This document shows, one piece after another, positions 46,753 through 56,595 of a stretch of 64,000 bases of DNA; position 1 is the first letter of the stretch; every line of letters begins with the position of its first letter. The stretch covers positions 1,488,001 through 1,552,000 of the forward strand of contig NZ_CP133078.1 of assembly GCF_030908465.1 (NCBI RefSeq), given 5' to 3'. The stretch comes from Anaerotignum sp. MB30-C6 (lineage in GTDB: Bacteria > Bacillota > Clostridia > Lachnospirales > Anaerotignaceae). The notes beneath the pieces were generated by a model. The model did not search any database. It saw only the letters and a program-made list of their open reading frames with translations, and was not told the origin of the DNA. The translations under genes and the position numbers were made by a program.

Positions 46753-46854
46753 TTTGCTTTTTATTTTCCCAGTGACCGTTCAATGTCATATACATCGCTG
46801 TTTTTTGATGGTATAATAGATATTATTATCAAATTATCAATTAAATTACATTTA

Positions 46855-46882
46855 TTGACATATAGTCAAAAAATCTTATCAT
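46855..46882 (+). promoter_or_regulatory. Candidate sigma-A promoter of the VTC operon
   Basis: TTGACA (46855-46860), 16 bases, TATCAT (46877-46882). It would give a ~290-base untranslated leader before the VTC gene, in which I see no known riboswitch; the closer region may hold another promoter. Confidence 0.4.
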
Positions 46883-47177
46883 GAATATGGTAAGGTATGC
46901 GATAAAAGTATTCATTATAGGTTCATTTTTTAGACATAGATTATGGTTTTTTCTCAAGTATCTTTATATATTTTTACTCGGAAATAATGGTTGGTGTTTA
47001 ACTAGGCTGGGACGGATTTCTTTAAAGAAAAACTTTGTTTTAGGTGGTTTTGTATTATATGTTTAATCGATTTTTCCTAGTGACTTCTTTTAAAAAGGGA
47101 CATTGGGAATTGTGATTTTAGGTTGGTCTTGGCTTGAAAAGGATATTACTTTTTTATGGTTTTTGGAGGGAGTATGA

Positions 47178-47873
47178 ATGAATGTTGTTTTAAGAAGAGA
47201 AGAAAAGTATGTAATCGCCAATCAGGAGGCTCTTTTATACTCTTCTCATCTGGAAAATACTTTGAATAAAGATGAATTTTCTCAGAACGGCAGCTACATG
47301 GTACGTTCTTTATATTTTGACACCATTGATGATAAGGATTTTTTTGATAAAATAAACGAACAGGAAATAAGAAGAAAAATAAGGCTACGGATTTATGATA
47401 CATCTGCTGAAGTTGCAAAGCTGGAACTAAAACAAAAACAAGGTGTCTATCAAAAAAAAACAAGTATAACGATTGCCAGAGAAGACGCTTGTGGGTTGAT
47501 TTCCTGTGACTTTTCGGTTTTATTAAAATATGACAATCCCTTTGCCAATGAATTATACACAATCATGTCGATGGAGTGTTATCGACCGAAAACGATAGTG
47601 GAATATGGGCGTATGGCATATATGGCGAAGGAAAATCATATTCGCCTGACTTTTGATCATGATATTCGGGCAAATGAAAGCAATTTTAATCTATTCGATA
47701 AGGATTTACAGCTAAGCCCTGTATTTCCCATGGATTCAGTCGTTTTCGAAGTGAAGTACGATCAGTTTTTATTGGGCTATATTTCTGAAATGATTGCTTG
47801 CATCAATCGTCGACCTGTATCATCAAGCAAATACTGTATGGGTCGATCTATGGGGTATCCTTTATACTTATAA
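47178..47873 (+). CDS. VTC-domain protein (polyphosphate polymerase-like)
   Basis: A 231-residue VTC domain, of the CYTH/triphosphate-tunnel kind. Marks are RREEKYVI at the N-terminus, RSLYFDTIDDKDFFDKINEQE, RRKIRLRIYD, KLELKQKQGVYQKK, KTIVEYGRMAY, RLTFDHDIRA and VFEVKYD; the many Lys/Arg/Glu on beta strands are the tunnel ligands. In yeast Vtc4 the domain makes polyphosphate from ATP. GGAGGGAG precedes the ATG. It opens an operon with DUF4956 and CotH, a pairing common in bacteria, whose product is not well established. Confidence 0.88.
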   Translation: MNVVLRREEKYVIANQEALLYSSHLENTLNKDEFSQNGSYMVRSLYFDTIDDKDFFDKINEQEIRRKIRLRIYDTSAEVAKLELKQKQGVYQKKTSITIAREDACGLISCDFSVLLKYDNPFANELYTIMSMECYRPKTIVEYGRMAYMAKENHIRLTFDHDIRANESNFNLFDKDLQLSPVFPMDSVVFEVKYDQFLLGYISEMIACINRRPVSSSKYCMGRSMGYPLYL

Positions 47874-47892
47874 GAGATTAGGAGAAATTGAC

Positions 47893-48600
47893 GTGAATAA
47901 ATATTTATACGATATCATTAGTAATACAGGAAGTTTGAGTGTTGAAGACATTATACTGCGAATTATTTTTTCCGTAGTGATGGGATGTATCATTTTTTTA
48001 TCATATCGCATGACCCATACGGGAACGATTTATAGCCATAAATTTAATATTACACTGCTTACCTTAACGGTTTTAACAACTACGGTAATGACCGTAATTG
48101 GGAACAACATTGCGTTATCGTTGGGTATGGTTGGTGCCTTGTCCATTATCCGTTTTCGAACCTCCATTAAAGATAGCAGAGATACTGTTTACATATTTTG
48201 GACAATTATTGTTGGGATTTGTTCCGGTGTGGGGGATTATACGGTGGCAACCGTGGGCAGTATTGCGGTATTTGTTGTACTGCTTCTATTTGGACGTGTA
48301 AAAAGCAATAATCGAATTTTATTGATTGTTAAGGGCTCCCGTTTATTAGAGGAAGAAATACGTAGAACTATTTTTACCTATTTTCCAAAACCTCCTGTAT
48401 TGAAGGTGCAAAACAGTAGTGCGGAAAAGGTGGAAATGATTTTTGAGCTGAACAAAAAACTATTGGACTCAGCCCAGAAAAAGGAAATGAACCGGGCATT
48501 AGGGGAAAAACGAGACAGCAAGACTATTTTGGATTTATTATATCATTTGGGGGACGTGGATTATGTAAATATTGTTGTTCAGAGCGATGAGATTTCGTAG
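47893..48600 (+). CDS. DUF4956 membrane protein
   Basis: A 235-residue protein; GTG start at 47893 behind TAGGAG. Four hydrophobic segments in the first ~140 residues, with the conserved loop GNNIALSLGMVGALSIIRFRTSIKD (shortened: SLGMVGALSIIRFR), and a cytoplasmic C-terminal alpha-beta domain. DUF4956 proteins go with VTC proteins in many genomes and may be the membrane partner of the polymerase. It lies 19 bases after the VTC gene. Confidence 0.88.
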   Translation: MNKYLYDIISNTGSLSVEDIILRIIFSVVMGCIIFLSYRMTHTGTIYSHKFNITLLTLTVLTTTVMTVIGNNIALSLGMVGALSIIRFRTSIKDSRDTVYIFWTIIVGICSGVGDYTVATVGSIAVFVVLLLFGRVKSNNRILLIVKGSRLLEEEIRRTIFTYFPKPPVLKVQNSSAEKVEMIFELNKKLLDSAQKKEMNRALGEKRDSKTILDLLYHLGDVDYVNIVVQSDEIS

Positions 48601-48608
48601 GTGATTGT

Positions 48609-50087
48609 ATGAAGTACAAAATAATAAGCATACTCTGCATAATTCTTATGGTGTTACTCCCTATGGGGGTTCGTATGTTAGGTTTGCCCCAGAATAGGTA
48701 TCATCAGCATTTACAAGCACAAGAAAAGCCAAAGTGTACAACCCATGGTAAGGAAACCTTTTGCACCCATATACCCTTAATTAATATTACAACCAAAGAG
48801 ACGGTGCCTGCCCCTTTTCTTTATAATGAGGACGGAAGTCGCACCTTAAATAATAAAATGGTTCAAGCTTCGGTACAATATTTTGATAATCAGGAGTATA
48901 ACAATCATTTAACAGATACCCCGACCGTATCCGAACATGCCCTCATTCGCACCAGAGGGAGAAGTTCCAGAGGTTTTGATAAACAAGGATATTTGTTAAA
49001 GTTTATGGAGGCTGATTTTCTTAACAACAAAAAAGTTTCGTTATCTGGGATGACAGCGGATAGCGATTGGGTGTTACATGGACCTTTTTTGGATAAAACT
49101 CTGATAAGGAATTATTTATGCTATAACTTGGCTGGAGAAATCATGGACTATAGTCCCAATGTACGATTTTGTGAAATATTTATAAACGGAACGTATAAAG
49201 GGCTTTATTTGCTTACCGAAAAAATTGAATATAATGACGAGGGCCGAATTAAATTTACAGAAACAGACCCAGATTTGCCAGCGACCTCCTATATTGTGAA
49301 GTTGGATGAGGAGGGGGAGAATCCACTTTACTCTTTAAATACCTTTAGTGAGTATTCAGGGAAAAATGGCCCGCGAAAAAGAGGGAGCAATAAGCTTGAA
49401 ATCATCTATCCCAATAAAACATTAACTTTGGAACAGAAAGAGTATATTGAAGCAGAAATCTCCAGGTTTGAGAAGGCATTGGTTTCTTTTGATTCTGCAG
49501 ATAAGAACTACGGATACCCATCTTTTATTGATACTGCATCCTTTGTAGATTATTTTATTATCAATGAATTTACCATGAATTCTGATGCCGCCAGACTTTC
49601 AACTTTTTTTTACAAAGATATTACGGGAAAACTGAAAATTACGGTATGGGACTTTAACTCCGCTTTTGACAATTACCTTCCCGTTATGTCGGAACCTCAT
49701 TATTTTATGATGACAGATAAATTTTGGTACGAATATATGTTAAGAGATCAGGATTTCTCTAACAAGATTATATATCGCTATAACGCCTTAAGGAAAACGT
49801 ATTTGAGTGATGAATATTTAGTAGAGTACATTGATGAAACTATAGCCTATCTTGGGGATGCAATTGATCGGAACTATGAGGTTTGGGGATATAGTTTTTC
49901 TCAAGAAGAAGATATGTTGATTCCAACAGAAAGAAACCCAAGAAATTTTGAAGAGGCCGTTGCAGATTTGAAACAAAGCATAATAAAACGCGGTGAATTT
50001 TTAGATGCCAACATTGAAACATTAAAATCTCTGTCCCATGATTCGATAAACAAACAATTTAACCATGATGTAGGTGGGAGATCATGA
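48609..50087 (+). CDS. CotH kinase-family protein, exported
   Basis: A 492-residue protein with an N-terminal membrane segment (IISILCIILMVLLPMGV) and a CotH domain: RTRGRSSRGFDKQGYLLKF, DSDWVLHGPFLDKTLIRNYL, GLYLLTEKIE and TVWDFNSAFDN, the last corresponding to the D-F-D metal-binding motif. CotH proteins are atypical secreted kinases; in Bacillus spores CotH modifies coat proteins. Here no spore genes lie near, and the enzyme acts outside the membrane within a polymer operon. Eight bases separate it from DUF4956; it overlaps the next gene by 4. Confidence 0.87.
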   Translation: MKYKIISILCIILMVLLPMGVRMLGLPQNRYHQHLQAQEKPKCTTHGKETFCTHIPLINITTKETVPAPFLYNEDGSRTLNNKMVQASVQYFDNQEYNNHLTDTPTVSEHALIRTRGRSSRGFDKQGYLLKFMEADFLNNKKVSLSGMTADSDWVLHGPFLDKTLIRNYLCYNLAGEIMDYSPNVRFCEIFINGTYKGLYLLTEKIEYNDEGRIKFTETDPDLPATSYIVKLDEEGENPLYSLNTFSEYSGKNGPRKRGSNKLEIIYPNKTLTLEQKEYIEAEISRFEKALVSFDSADKNYGYPSFIDTASFVDYFIINEFTMNSDAARLSTFFYKDITGKLKITVWDFNSAFDNYLPVMSEPHYFMMTDKFWYEYMLRDQDFSNKIIYRYNALRKTYLSDEYLVEYIDETIAYLGDAIDRNYEVWGYSFSQEEDMLIPTERNPRNFEEAVADLKQSIIKRGEFLDANIETLKSLSHDSINKQFNHDVGGRS

Positions 50088-52231
50088 AAAAGTATTTAGT
50101 TTTTGTTATAATTTCAATAATGTGTTACTTCTTATATGATTACGGTGTTTTTTACAGCGGAATGTTATTTGTACCCAATACGCAAGAAATTGAGTGTTTT
50201 GCAAAGGCCGACAGTGAAAAGCTTTGGGTGGATGAGGGGGATGGCTTTGAAGTATTTGATATAAAAGGAGTGAACCTAGGTCTGGGAAAACCGGGGAAGT
50301 TTGCTACAGATTACAGTATTACCGAGGAAGAATATATCCGTTGGTTTACTCAGATTCAGGAGGTAGGGGCGAATGTTATTCGAACCTATACCATTGCCCA
50401 CGATACTTTTTACAAAGCCTTTTACGATTATAATAAAGACAATCCAAATCCCCTTTATTTAATTCATGGTGTTTGGGTTGACGACTACATGCTAAATTCA
50501 CATCGAGATGCTTTTGATAAAAAATTTGAGGGAGACTTATTAAAAGACTGCAAGGATGTAATTGATATAATCCATGGAAGGCACAAGCGAGCGGCGTTGG
50601 AAACCGTAGGGAAACAGAATTACAAATATGACATATCCCCTTGGGTGTATGGCTATATTGTTGGCGTGGAATGGGAAGGAGACATTGTAGCTTTTACAAA
50701 TGAAACGGCGGAGCAAAGAGAGCAATATAAGGGGAAGTATTTATACACAGAAAATGCAGCAAATTTCGAAATTTTCTTAGCATCCATAGGGGATAGAATG
50801 ATTGAATACGAAACAGAAAAGTATGGAACCCAACGTACTTTGGCATTTTCAAATTGGCCGGCAACGGATCCGTTCCTTTACCCAGAAGATTTGGCAATTC
50901 AATATCGAAAATTTGCAAGGGTTGATGTGGAAAATATAAAGTCGACAAGGGACTTTATCGGGGGCCAATATGCCAGCTATCATATTTACCCTTATTACCC
51001 GGAGTATGATAACTTTTTGGATCAGACCACTGAGAATACCTATCTGTCTTACTTGGCAAGGCTGAATCAGCATCACACACAGCCCGTAGTTATTTCGGAA
51101 TTTGGAGTACCTTCCAGTCGTGGTATGGCTTCTTACGAACAGAATAGAAACCTTGGTAGAAATCAGGGCAATCTGAATGAACAACAGCAAGGTGAAGCGA
51201 TTGTTTCTTTATACAACGATATTAAAAATGCAGGCTTGGCAGGAGGGATAGTATTTATTTGGCAGGACGAGTGGTTCAAACGAACATGGAATACCATTCC
51301 CTATGTGGATCTAAACCAGATTATCTATTGGAGTGATTACCAAACAAATGAGCAAAGCTTTGGTTTATTGTCCTTCGATCCCGGAAAAGAGGAGAGCATT
51401 TGTTATGTGGATGGGGATAAGGGTGATTGGGGAACAGAAGACATTGTTACAAGTCAGGAAGGGCATCAACTATCTGTGAAATACGATGAAAGGTTTATAT
51501 ATTTTCTTGTGGAGAAGGTGGGGTTTGATTATGAGAAGAATAAAATCTATCTTCCTATGGACTTGACTCCCAAAAGTGGCAGCACCCATATCGGTCGACA
51601 CAACATAAAAACCAATAAACCTACAGATTTTTTAATCGAAATTAATGGAAAGAACGAAAGTCGTGTCTGGGTGCAAGATCGTTATCATACGACAAGAGCA
51701 ATTTATGGAAACCAGCTTATCCATAAATATAACCCCTATCAAAATCCACCAGCGAAAGATTCTACAAATTTTGAAAAAATCAATTTGACTTTGCATGAGT
51801 TGAATTATTACAAGGATGATTACCAGATAGAAATCGATGACTATGATTTTGCTAATGAGGGAGAGTATTACACTTTATTGCAAAGCTATGAAACAGGAAA
51901 GCTTCTTCACGGAAATGCAAATCCAAAAGCGGTGGATTTTAATTCTTTGGCAGATTTTTGTTTTGGGAATGGCTTTGTAGAAATCAAAACGCCTTGGCAG
52001 CTGCTTAATTTTTCCAATCCATCCCAGATGAAAATTCACGATGACTATTATGAGCATTTTGGGGTTGAACAAATCAGAGTAAAGGAGATGTTTATCGGAG
52101 TTGGAAGTGGGCAGGAGAAGATTGAAATGAAGTCATTACCTTTAGAAGGTTGGGGGCGTAAGGTTACATACCATGAGCGTCTTAAGGAATCCTATTATAT
52201 TTTACAAAAAGCATGGTTGGAGGAGAAGTGA
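50084..52231 (+). CDS. Exported glycoside hydrolase-like TIM-barrel protein
   Basis: A 715-residue protein with an N-terminal membrane anchor (YLVFVIISIMCYFLYDYGVF). Residues ~55-420 look like a GH2/GH5-type (clan A) TIM barrel: WFTQIQEVGANVIRTYTI, the acid/base candidate in GVEWEGD (E196 or E198), and the nucleophile candidate E339 in VISEFGVPSS. Residues ~450-715 look like beta-sandwich. It is placed to trim or release the polymer made by the operon's GT2. Sugar specificity cannot be read. Overlaps CotH by 4 bases. Confidence 0.75.
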   Translation: MKKYLVFVIISIMCYFLYDYGVFYSGMLFVPNTQEIECFAKADSEKLWVDEGDGFEVFDIKGVNLGLGKPGKFATDYSITEEEYIRWFTQIQEVGANVIRTYTIAHDTFYKAFYDYNKDNPNPLYLIHGVWVDDYMLNSHRDAFDKKFEGDLLKDCKDVIDIIHGRHKRAALETVGKQNYKYDISPWVYGYIVGVEWEGDIVAFTNETAEQREQYKGKYLYTENAANFEIFLASIGDRMIEYETEKYGTQRTLAFSNWPATDPFLYPEDLAIQYRKFARVDVENIKSTRDFIGGQYASYHIYPYYPEYDNFLDQTTENTYLSYLARLNQHHTQPVVISEFGVPSSRGMASYEQNRNLGRNQGNLNEQQQGEAIVSLYNDIKNAGLAGGIVFIWQDEWFKRTWNTIPYVDLNQIIYWSDYQTNEQSFGLLSFDPGKEESICYVDGDKGDWGTEDIVTSQEGHQLSVKYDERFIYFLVEKVGFDYEKNKIYLPMDLTPKSGSTHIGRHNIKTNKPTDFLIEINGKNESRVWVQDRYHTTRAIYGNQLIHKYNPYQNPPAKDSTNFEKINLTLHELNYYKDDYQIEIDDYDFANEGEYYTLLQSYETGKLLHGNANPKAVDFNSLADFCFGNGFVEIKTPWQLLNFSNPSQMKIHDDYYEHFGVEQIRVKEMFIGVGSGQEKIEMKSLPLEGWGRKVTYHERLKESYYILQKAWLEEK

Positions 52232-52255
52232 AAAAAATAAAGAAAGGAGAAATTT

Positions 52256-53431
52256 ATGAATTTTGTTATCCAAATATATATGATTATATGTGTGGCACTA
52301 ATCATTTTCGATATCGCTTTTTTGGTTTTAAAAAATCTGAGAGGGAAAAAATTCGGAGGTAAGGATTCAAAAACTAAGGATTTTCTGATGAAACAGTTTC
52401 GGCAATATAATGCCGAAAAAGGGTTTGGAAAAGAATTAAAGTTTTTTCTGACAAAGAGTATTAGTAAAACAAAGAACCTGGTTGTTTTGCAAAACGTGCT
52501 GGAGGAATTGGACGAACACAAGTCTGAGATTTACCTTGAGATTAAACCCTATATTTTAAACTTGATTACAGAATATAAAGGGAAAAGTGAATATGAAAGA
52601 GCATTTTACGCATATGTTGTTTCTTGTTTGAGTTTTGAGGATGAAAGCCCTACAGAGCAGTTCTATAAAGAATTTTTTTCTTTTTTAGATAGTCAATCGT
52701 TATATACTTTCTCCAATGCTATGATTGGATTTTACCGTTTTAAGGACCCCTATGCATTGAATAATGCAATTAAAAAAGTGGATGAAAAGGGGACTTTTTA
52801 CCACGGAAAGCTATTCGTAGATGGCTTATTGGAATTCAACGGGGATAAGCAAGAGCTTAACCAATTGATGAAAGAGAACTTTTTTGTGTATGCTCCTTCT
52901 ACCCAGGTGAGTATTTTGAACTACTTTAGACAGAATGGTATGGATGAGGGGGATTTTTGTTTTGAAGTATGGCAAAACAAGGATATAAATGAGGAAGTAA
53001 TATATGCAGCCATGCGTTATTTTGCAAAGTTTCCTAGAGAGGAATCGAGGCAAAAGTTCATAACGATTTTAAAGAATGATGATTCTAATTGGATTGAACA
53101 GCTCCTTGCTATTCAAGGGTTGACAAATTATAACGATTTTATGGTTCGGGCTGTAATCAAGAGAAAAAGCACCCATCCGAATTGGTATATACGAACTAAT
53201 GCAGTGGGTTATTTGCATGATAATGGATTGGATAAACACGAAATACTTGAAATACTTAGATTATTCGATCACTTTACCAATGATGCGTTATTGTACCATT
53301 ATCGAGAGGATGAGGAAACTACAAGTTATATCGTAAAAACAATTCAGCGTTTAGAAAGGGAGAAAAACGAAGATACTTCATGGAAGCCAGCGGTGTTGCA
53401 GTACCAGAGGGAGGGGGGGCTTAGTGTTTGA
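52256..53431 (+). CDS. Membrane-anchored HEAT-like repeat protein
   Basis: A 391-residue protein. One N-terminal membrane span (IQIYMIICVALIIFDIAFLVL) is followed by a cytoplasmic, all-helical domain with HEAT-like repeats, best seen in the second half (EEVIYAAMRYFAKFP, WIEQLLAIQGLTNYNDFMV, WYIRTNAVGYLHDNG). Such solenoids hold protein partners. It overlaps the GT2 gene by 8 bases, so it is likely its scaffold or regulator. Confidence 0.7.
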   Translation: MNFVIQIYMIICVALIIFDIAFLVLKNLRGKKFGGKDSKTKDFLMKQFRQYNAEKGFGKELKFFLTKSISKTKNLVVLQNVLEELDEHKSEIYLEIKPYILNLITEYKGKSEYERAFYAYVVSCLSFEDESPTEQFYKEFFSFLDSQSLYTFSNAMIGFYRFKDPYALNNAIKKVDEKGTFYHGKLFVDGLLEFNGDKQELNQLMKENFFVYAPSTQVSILNYFRQNGMDEGDFCFEVWQNKDINEEVIYAAMRYFAKFPREESRQKFITILKNDDSNWIEQLLAIQGLTNYNDFMVRAVIKRKSTHPNWYIRTNAVGYLHDNGLDKHEILEILRLFDHFTNDALLYHYREDEETTSYIVKTIQRLEREKNEDTSWKPAVLQYQREGGLSV

Positions 53432-54902
53432 TTTTTTATATGACTATTTTACTCTGGAATCTGTAAAAACAATTTTATATTATACAGAAATTTTCTTTGT
53501 CATTTATCTATTGGGATATTCTTCATTTTTATTTATTTCCGTTGTAAGTGGAGGTAATGAGCTTTTTGAAAATATGAAAAAGAAAAAATTGCGAAATCAG
53601 ATTCATCATGATTATTATGTACCTATTTCCATTGTAGTACCCGCATATAACGAAGAGGTTACAATAATGGACACGATCCAATCTCTCTTGAACTTGAAAT
53701 ATAAAATTTATGAAATAATAATTGTAAACGACGGTTCCAAAGATCTTACATTAGAAAAAGTAGTAAAGCATTTCAATTTACATAAGGTACATAGGCCAAT
53801 AAGAAAACTCCTTCCTTGTCAAAATGAAATAGATGTATATGAAGGAAAATACCAGAACAAAGTACCGATTACTTTGGTGGATAAGTTCAATGGAGGTAAA
53901 GCAGACGCCATTAATATGGGGATAAATATATCCAAGCATCCTTATTTTATATGTATGGATGCAGATTCCATTTTACAAGAAGATTCTCTAATTAATATTG
54001 CGACACCAGTTTTGGAGAATGAAGACGTAATCGCCGTTGGGAGTATGATTCGGGTTTCTAACGATAGTAGTTTTGTAAATGGGAAACTTGTGAAATTCCA
54101 ATTACCGAAAAAAATTGTTCCCGCTTTACAAGCTTTGGAGTATGAACGTTCTTTTTTAGCGTCGCGTATTTTTTTAGATAAGTTTAATTCAAATTTAATA
54201 ATTTCAGGTGCCTTTGGTTTGTTTAAAAAAGATGCTGTAATTGCCATCGGCGGATACAAGGTTGGATCAATGGGTGAAGATATGGAATTGATTGTAAAGT
54301 TACATTCTTATTACAGAGCCAATCGTTTGCCCTATAAAATCAAATATGCGTATGAAGCAATTTGCTGGACACAAGTGCCAGAACAATTTGGTGACTTATT
54401 AAAACAAAGGAAGCGCTGGTATATTGGTCTTTTTCAAAGTCTAGTTCAGCATAATAATTTGTTAACTACAGGAAGCTATTTATACTATCTTTTTTATGAA
54501 CTGTTTTCACCTTTCATAGAATTGGCAGGTATTTTTATTACCTTACTGGCTTACAAGTTTGGTCTGTTGAACCGAGAATTCATGATTATACTATTTTTAA
54601 CCTATGCGGTTTTTGGTTCTATGTTAACGGTGATTTCCTTTCTGACAAGAAATTTCCTGAGTGATACAAGAATCAGCGCCAAAGATGTATTAAAATCCAT
54701 ATTTCTCTGTATCCCTGAAAATATTATCATGCGTTTTATTTTGGCATGGACTCGAATGGTCTCCTTGTTATTTTACCGAGGAGATAGGACTAACTGGGGG
54801 TCTATAGCCAGAACAAAAATTAAATACGATGAGTGTAGTTTCGGAGATACAGAAAGGGAAAACGAAGAGGATGCAGATGAAAGCGTTACTGCGAATCTGT
54901 AA
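53424..54902 (+). CDS. Processive GT2 glycosyltransferase
   Basis: A 492-residue membrane synthase of the cellulose/hyaluronan/PgaC kind. An N-terminal span (IFFVIYLLGYSSFLFIS) leads to the GT domain with PISIVVPAYNEE (~68-78), VNDGS, D179-x-D181 (CMDADS), the E285-D286 acceptor-base area (GSMGEDMEL) and Q328-R-K-R-W332, the Q-x-x-R-W product-gate motif. Four or more C-terminal spans follow. It would polymerise and pass a polysaccharide through the membrane. No PilZ domain is seen. Last gene of the operon. Confidence 0.92.
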   Translation: MFDFLYDYFTLESVKTILYYTEIFFVIYLLGYSSFLFISVVSGGNELFENMKKKKLRNQIHHDYYVPISIVVPAYNEEVTIMDTIQSLLNLKYKIYEIIIVNDGSKDLTLEKVVKHFNLHKVHRPIRKLLPCQNEIDVYEGKYQNKVPITLVDKFNGGKADAINMGINISKHPYFICMDADSILQEDSLINIATPVLENEDVIAVGSMIRVSNDSSFVNGKLVKFQLPKKIVPALQALEYERSFLASRIFLDKFNSNLIISGAFGLFKKDAVIAIGGYKVGSMGEDMELIVKLHSYYRANRLPYKIKYAYEAICWTQVPEQFGDLLKQRKRWYIGLFQSLVQHNNLLTTGSYLYYLFYELFSPFIELAGIFITLLAYKFGLLNREFMIILFLTYAVFGSMLTVISFLTRNFLSDTRISAKDVLKSIFLCIPENIIMRFILAWTRMVSLLFYRGDRTNWGSIARTKIKYDECSFGDTERENEEDADESVTANL

Positions 54903-55183
54903 GATTCTTTTTTTAATGATTAAAGGATTACGATTGATAGGGTTGAAAGAAAGCTAGCTATAAGGAGTAAATTTTCTTTTTCTTTGTAGAAAAGTTCATA
55001 AAGACAGTTTATCGTCAAGAAGCACAAAAAACAGGGCATCGTGAAAATTGCTGTTCTGCACCGTTAAAATTTATCGAAGGAATCGAACTTGGCATAGTGA
55101 TGTAATTCAGACATTACGCAGGCGTAGGGCTTTACAAAAGCCTCATGTGTCTGTCGCAGACAGAGTACCACTATAGGACTGGT
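54903..55183. other. Intergenic stretch after the polymer operon
   Basis: No gene or strong terminator found. Contains short A/T-rich hairpins only. Confidence 0.35.
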
Positions 55184-55285
55184 ATGCCACATCTAAGGGA
55201 TAACGATACCCTTTTGATGATTGGTTTAAGTCTATTTGCCGGTCTTTTTTCGTGGTTTAAAGGTGCAAAAACAATACCGGATTAA
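55184..55285 (+). pseudogene. Possible sortase-anchor tail remnant
   Basis: A 33-codon frame reads MPHLRDNDTLLMIGLSLFAG, then a short hydrophobic end and WFKGAK. The layout, degenerate LPxTG-like MPHLRD, hydrophobic span, Lys tail, resembles the C-terminus of wall-anchored proteins; the rest of such a gene is missing. Confidence 0.3.
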
Positions 55286-55300
55286 CCAAAGATTGTATAG

Positions 55301-55347
55301 AACCTCCAAACTGATGTTAGCATAATTACTCAGTTTGGAGGTTTTTT
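55301..55347 (+). terminator. Intrinsic terminator
   Basis: Arms AACCTCCAAACTGA and TCAGTTTGGAGGTT are perfect over 14 bp; TTTTTT follows. Confidence 0.88.
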
Positions 55348-55387
55348 ATGCGTTTCAAGTTTTGTGTAAACTCAAAATCTGATAAAG

Positions 55388-55993
55388 GTGAAGGAATGGT
55401 TCGCTAGTGAGTTGAATGGGATTAAGGTTTCTTCGGTATCCAAATCCACTGTATTCCGAGATGAAATGGGTAAAAATATGGCCCTTGGTGTGGTGGAGGG
55501 TATTGAAGATGGAACAACGGAGATCCTTTATGCATTGGATGAGATGGGAACAGCCGTGATGTCTGAAACTAATGATGTTTTGAACGCCTTTCAGCAGAAT
55601 GTGGAATCCAGAGCAGATAAAATTTCTAGCTTTGCAGGATTGTTTGATGCAGTAACACAGAACGTGAAAGTCAGCGCACAATCTTAATTGAAAATCTCGT
55701 CGGTCAGGTGGTGTTGCTGAGCCAGTAGCAGAATGATTTACAGGATTTGATGTCAAGGGTATTCTAACGCAACGCTGGATGAACTTCGGGAGCAAAGGGC
55801 CAAAGGCCGCCGCAGAAATTCATGCATTAACCCAAATGTCAGAATGACGAACTAGGCGCATTCAGAGAACTTTATGTCCAGAAGATTAAGCTTTCCACGG
55901 AATCTGCCATTACTGAATTTTCTGGCTTATACTTAGCGGTTAAGTCTGTGGTTAAATGAAATGGCGGAGAATGCCGCCTATGCAGTGAATAGT
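55388..55993 (+). pseudogene. Phage tail tape-measure protein remnant
   Basis: The first 99 codons (KEWFASELNGIKVSSVSKST, then RDEMGKNMALGVVEGIEDGT and SFAGLFDAVTQN) match the C-terminal region of Siphoviridae tape-measure proteins. After a stop the likeness goes on in other frames (ENLVGQVV, then AAAEIHALTQMS, then YVQKIKLSTESAIT) with several frame changes. A decayed prophage piece; capsid and other tail genes are absent. Confidence 0.65.
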
Positions 55994-56411
55994 AAGAGTA
56001 GTTTATTAAAAGGAACAGAGTGATGAAAAGCTGTATACCTTGATTGTGAAAACTTTCGCTACGGCACTTTTAGAGGGGTTAAATTATGTGGGATATAGTA
56101 TTTTTAATGCCATTCCTAAGATTTTGAACTTTTTCATTTTAATTGACAGTATCAAAATGGCAAAAAATAACATGGATTTCCTTTGATGGCGAGGCTGATA
56201 GAAGAAATAGAATGTTTACATCCACCTATGTCAAGATTTATAGCATTGCTCTACGTGCAGCAAAATCTGTGTCAAATACAAACTAATCAATACGACCACA
56301 TCGTTTTAAAGTCTGCGAGTAAAAAAGTTAGTTAACTGGTTTTTCCTCACCAAGTTGTCCTCCTTACCATATTGTATAGTAGATAGTGTACAAGCCAGTA
56401 AAGGAGGAATT
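55994..56411. other. Non-coding remnant DNA
   Basis: Short frames such as FATALLEGLNYVGYSIFNAI near 56050-56110 look like further phage debris. The last ~50 bases have a promoter-like TATTGTATAGTAGATAG and a GGAGG for the small gene that follows. Confidence 0.35.
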
Positions 56412-56501
56412 ATGATGTGTAGACAAAGATCTAATTGTAGACGATGCTGCTGTTGTCGTTGCTGCTGCTGTTGTCGTTGCTGTTGCCGCTGGTATCGCTA
56501 A
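56412..56501 (+). CDS. Cys/Arg-rich microprotein (29 aa) with an alternative overlapping frame
   Basis: Behind AAAGGAGGAATT an ATG opens a 29-codon frame with 14 Cys and 8 Arg (CRRCCCCRCCC in its centre, end CCCRWYR). The +1 frame, without a start codon, reads VDKDLIVDDAAVVVAAAVV and onward through AGIANEISKKKYKKLFK, stopping at 56541: a hydrophobic Ala/Val helix with a Lys-rich tail, like a small membrane peptide. The loss of two bases (GT) just after the second ATG would explain a shift from an older membrane-peptide gene. The centre consists of an 18-bp unit repeated twice. A terminator follows. Which product, if any, is made is open. Confidence 0.45.
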   Translation: MMCRQRSNCRRCCCCRCCCCCRCCCRWYR

Positions 56502-56595
56502 TGAAATTAGTAAAAAGAAATATAAAAAGTTATTTAAATAATACTGATTTTAAAGGCTAAAATCACTATCTGTTAACAACATTATAGTATGGCTA

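Noticed and set aside
46881-47066. 61-codon frame in the leader of the VTC operon
   Set aside because: No ribosome-binding site and it overlaps the likely -10 box; probably chance.
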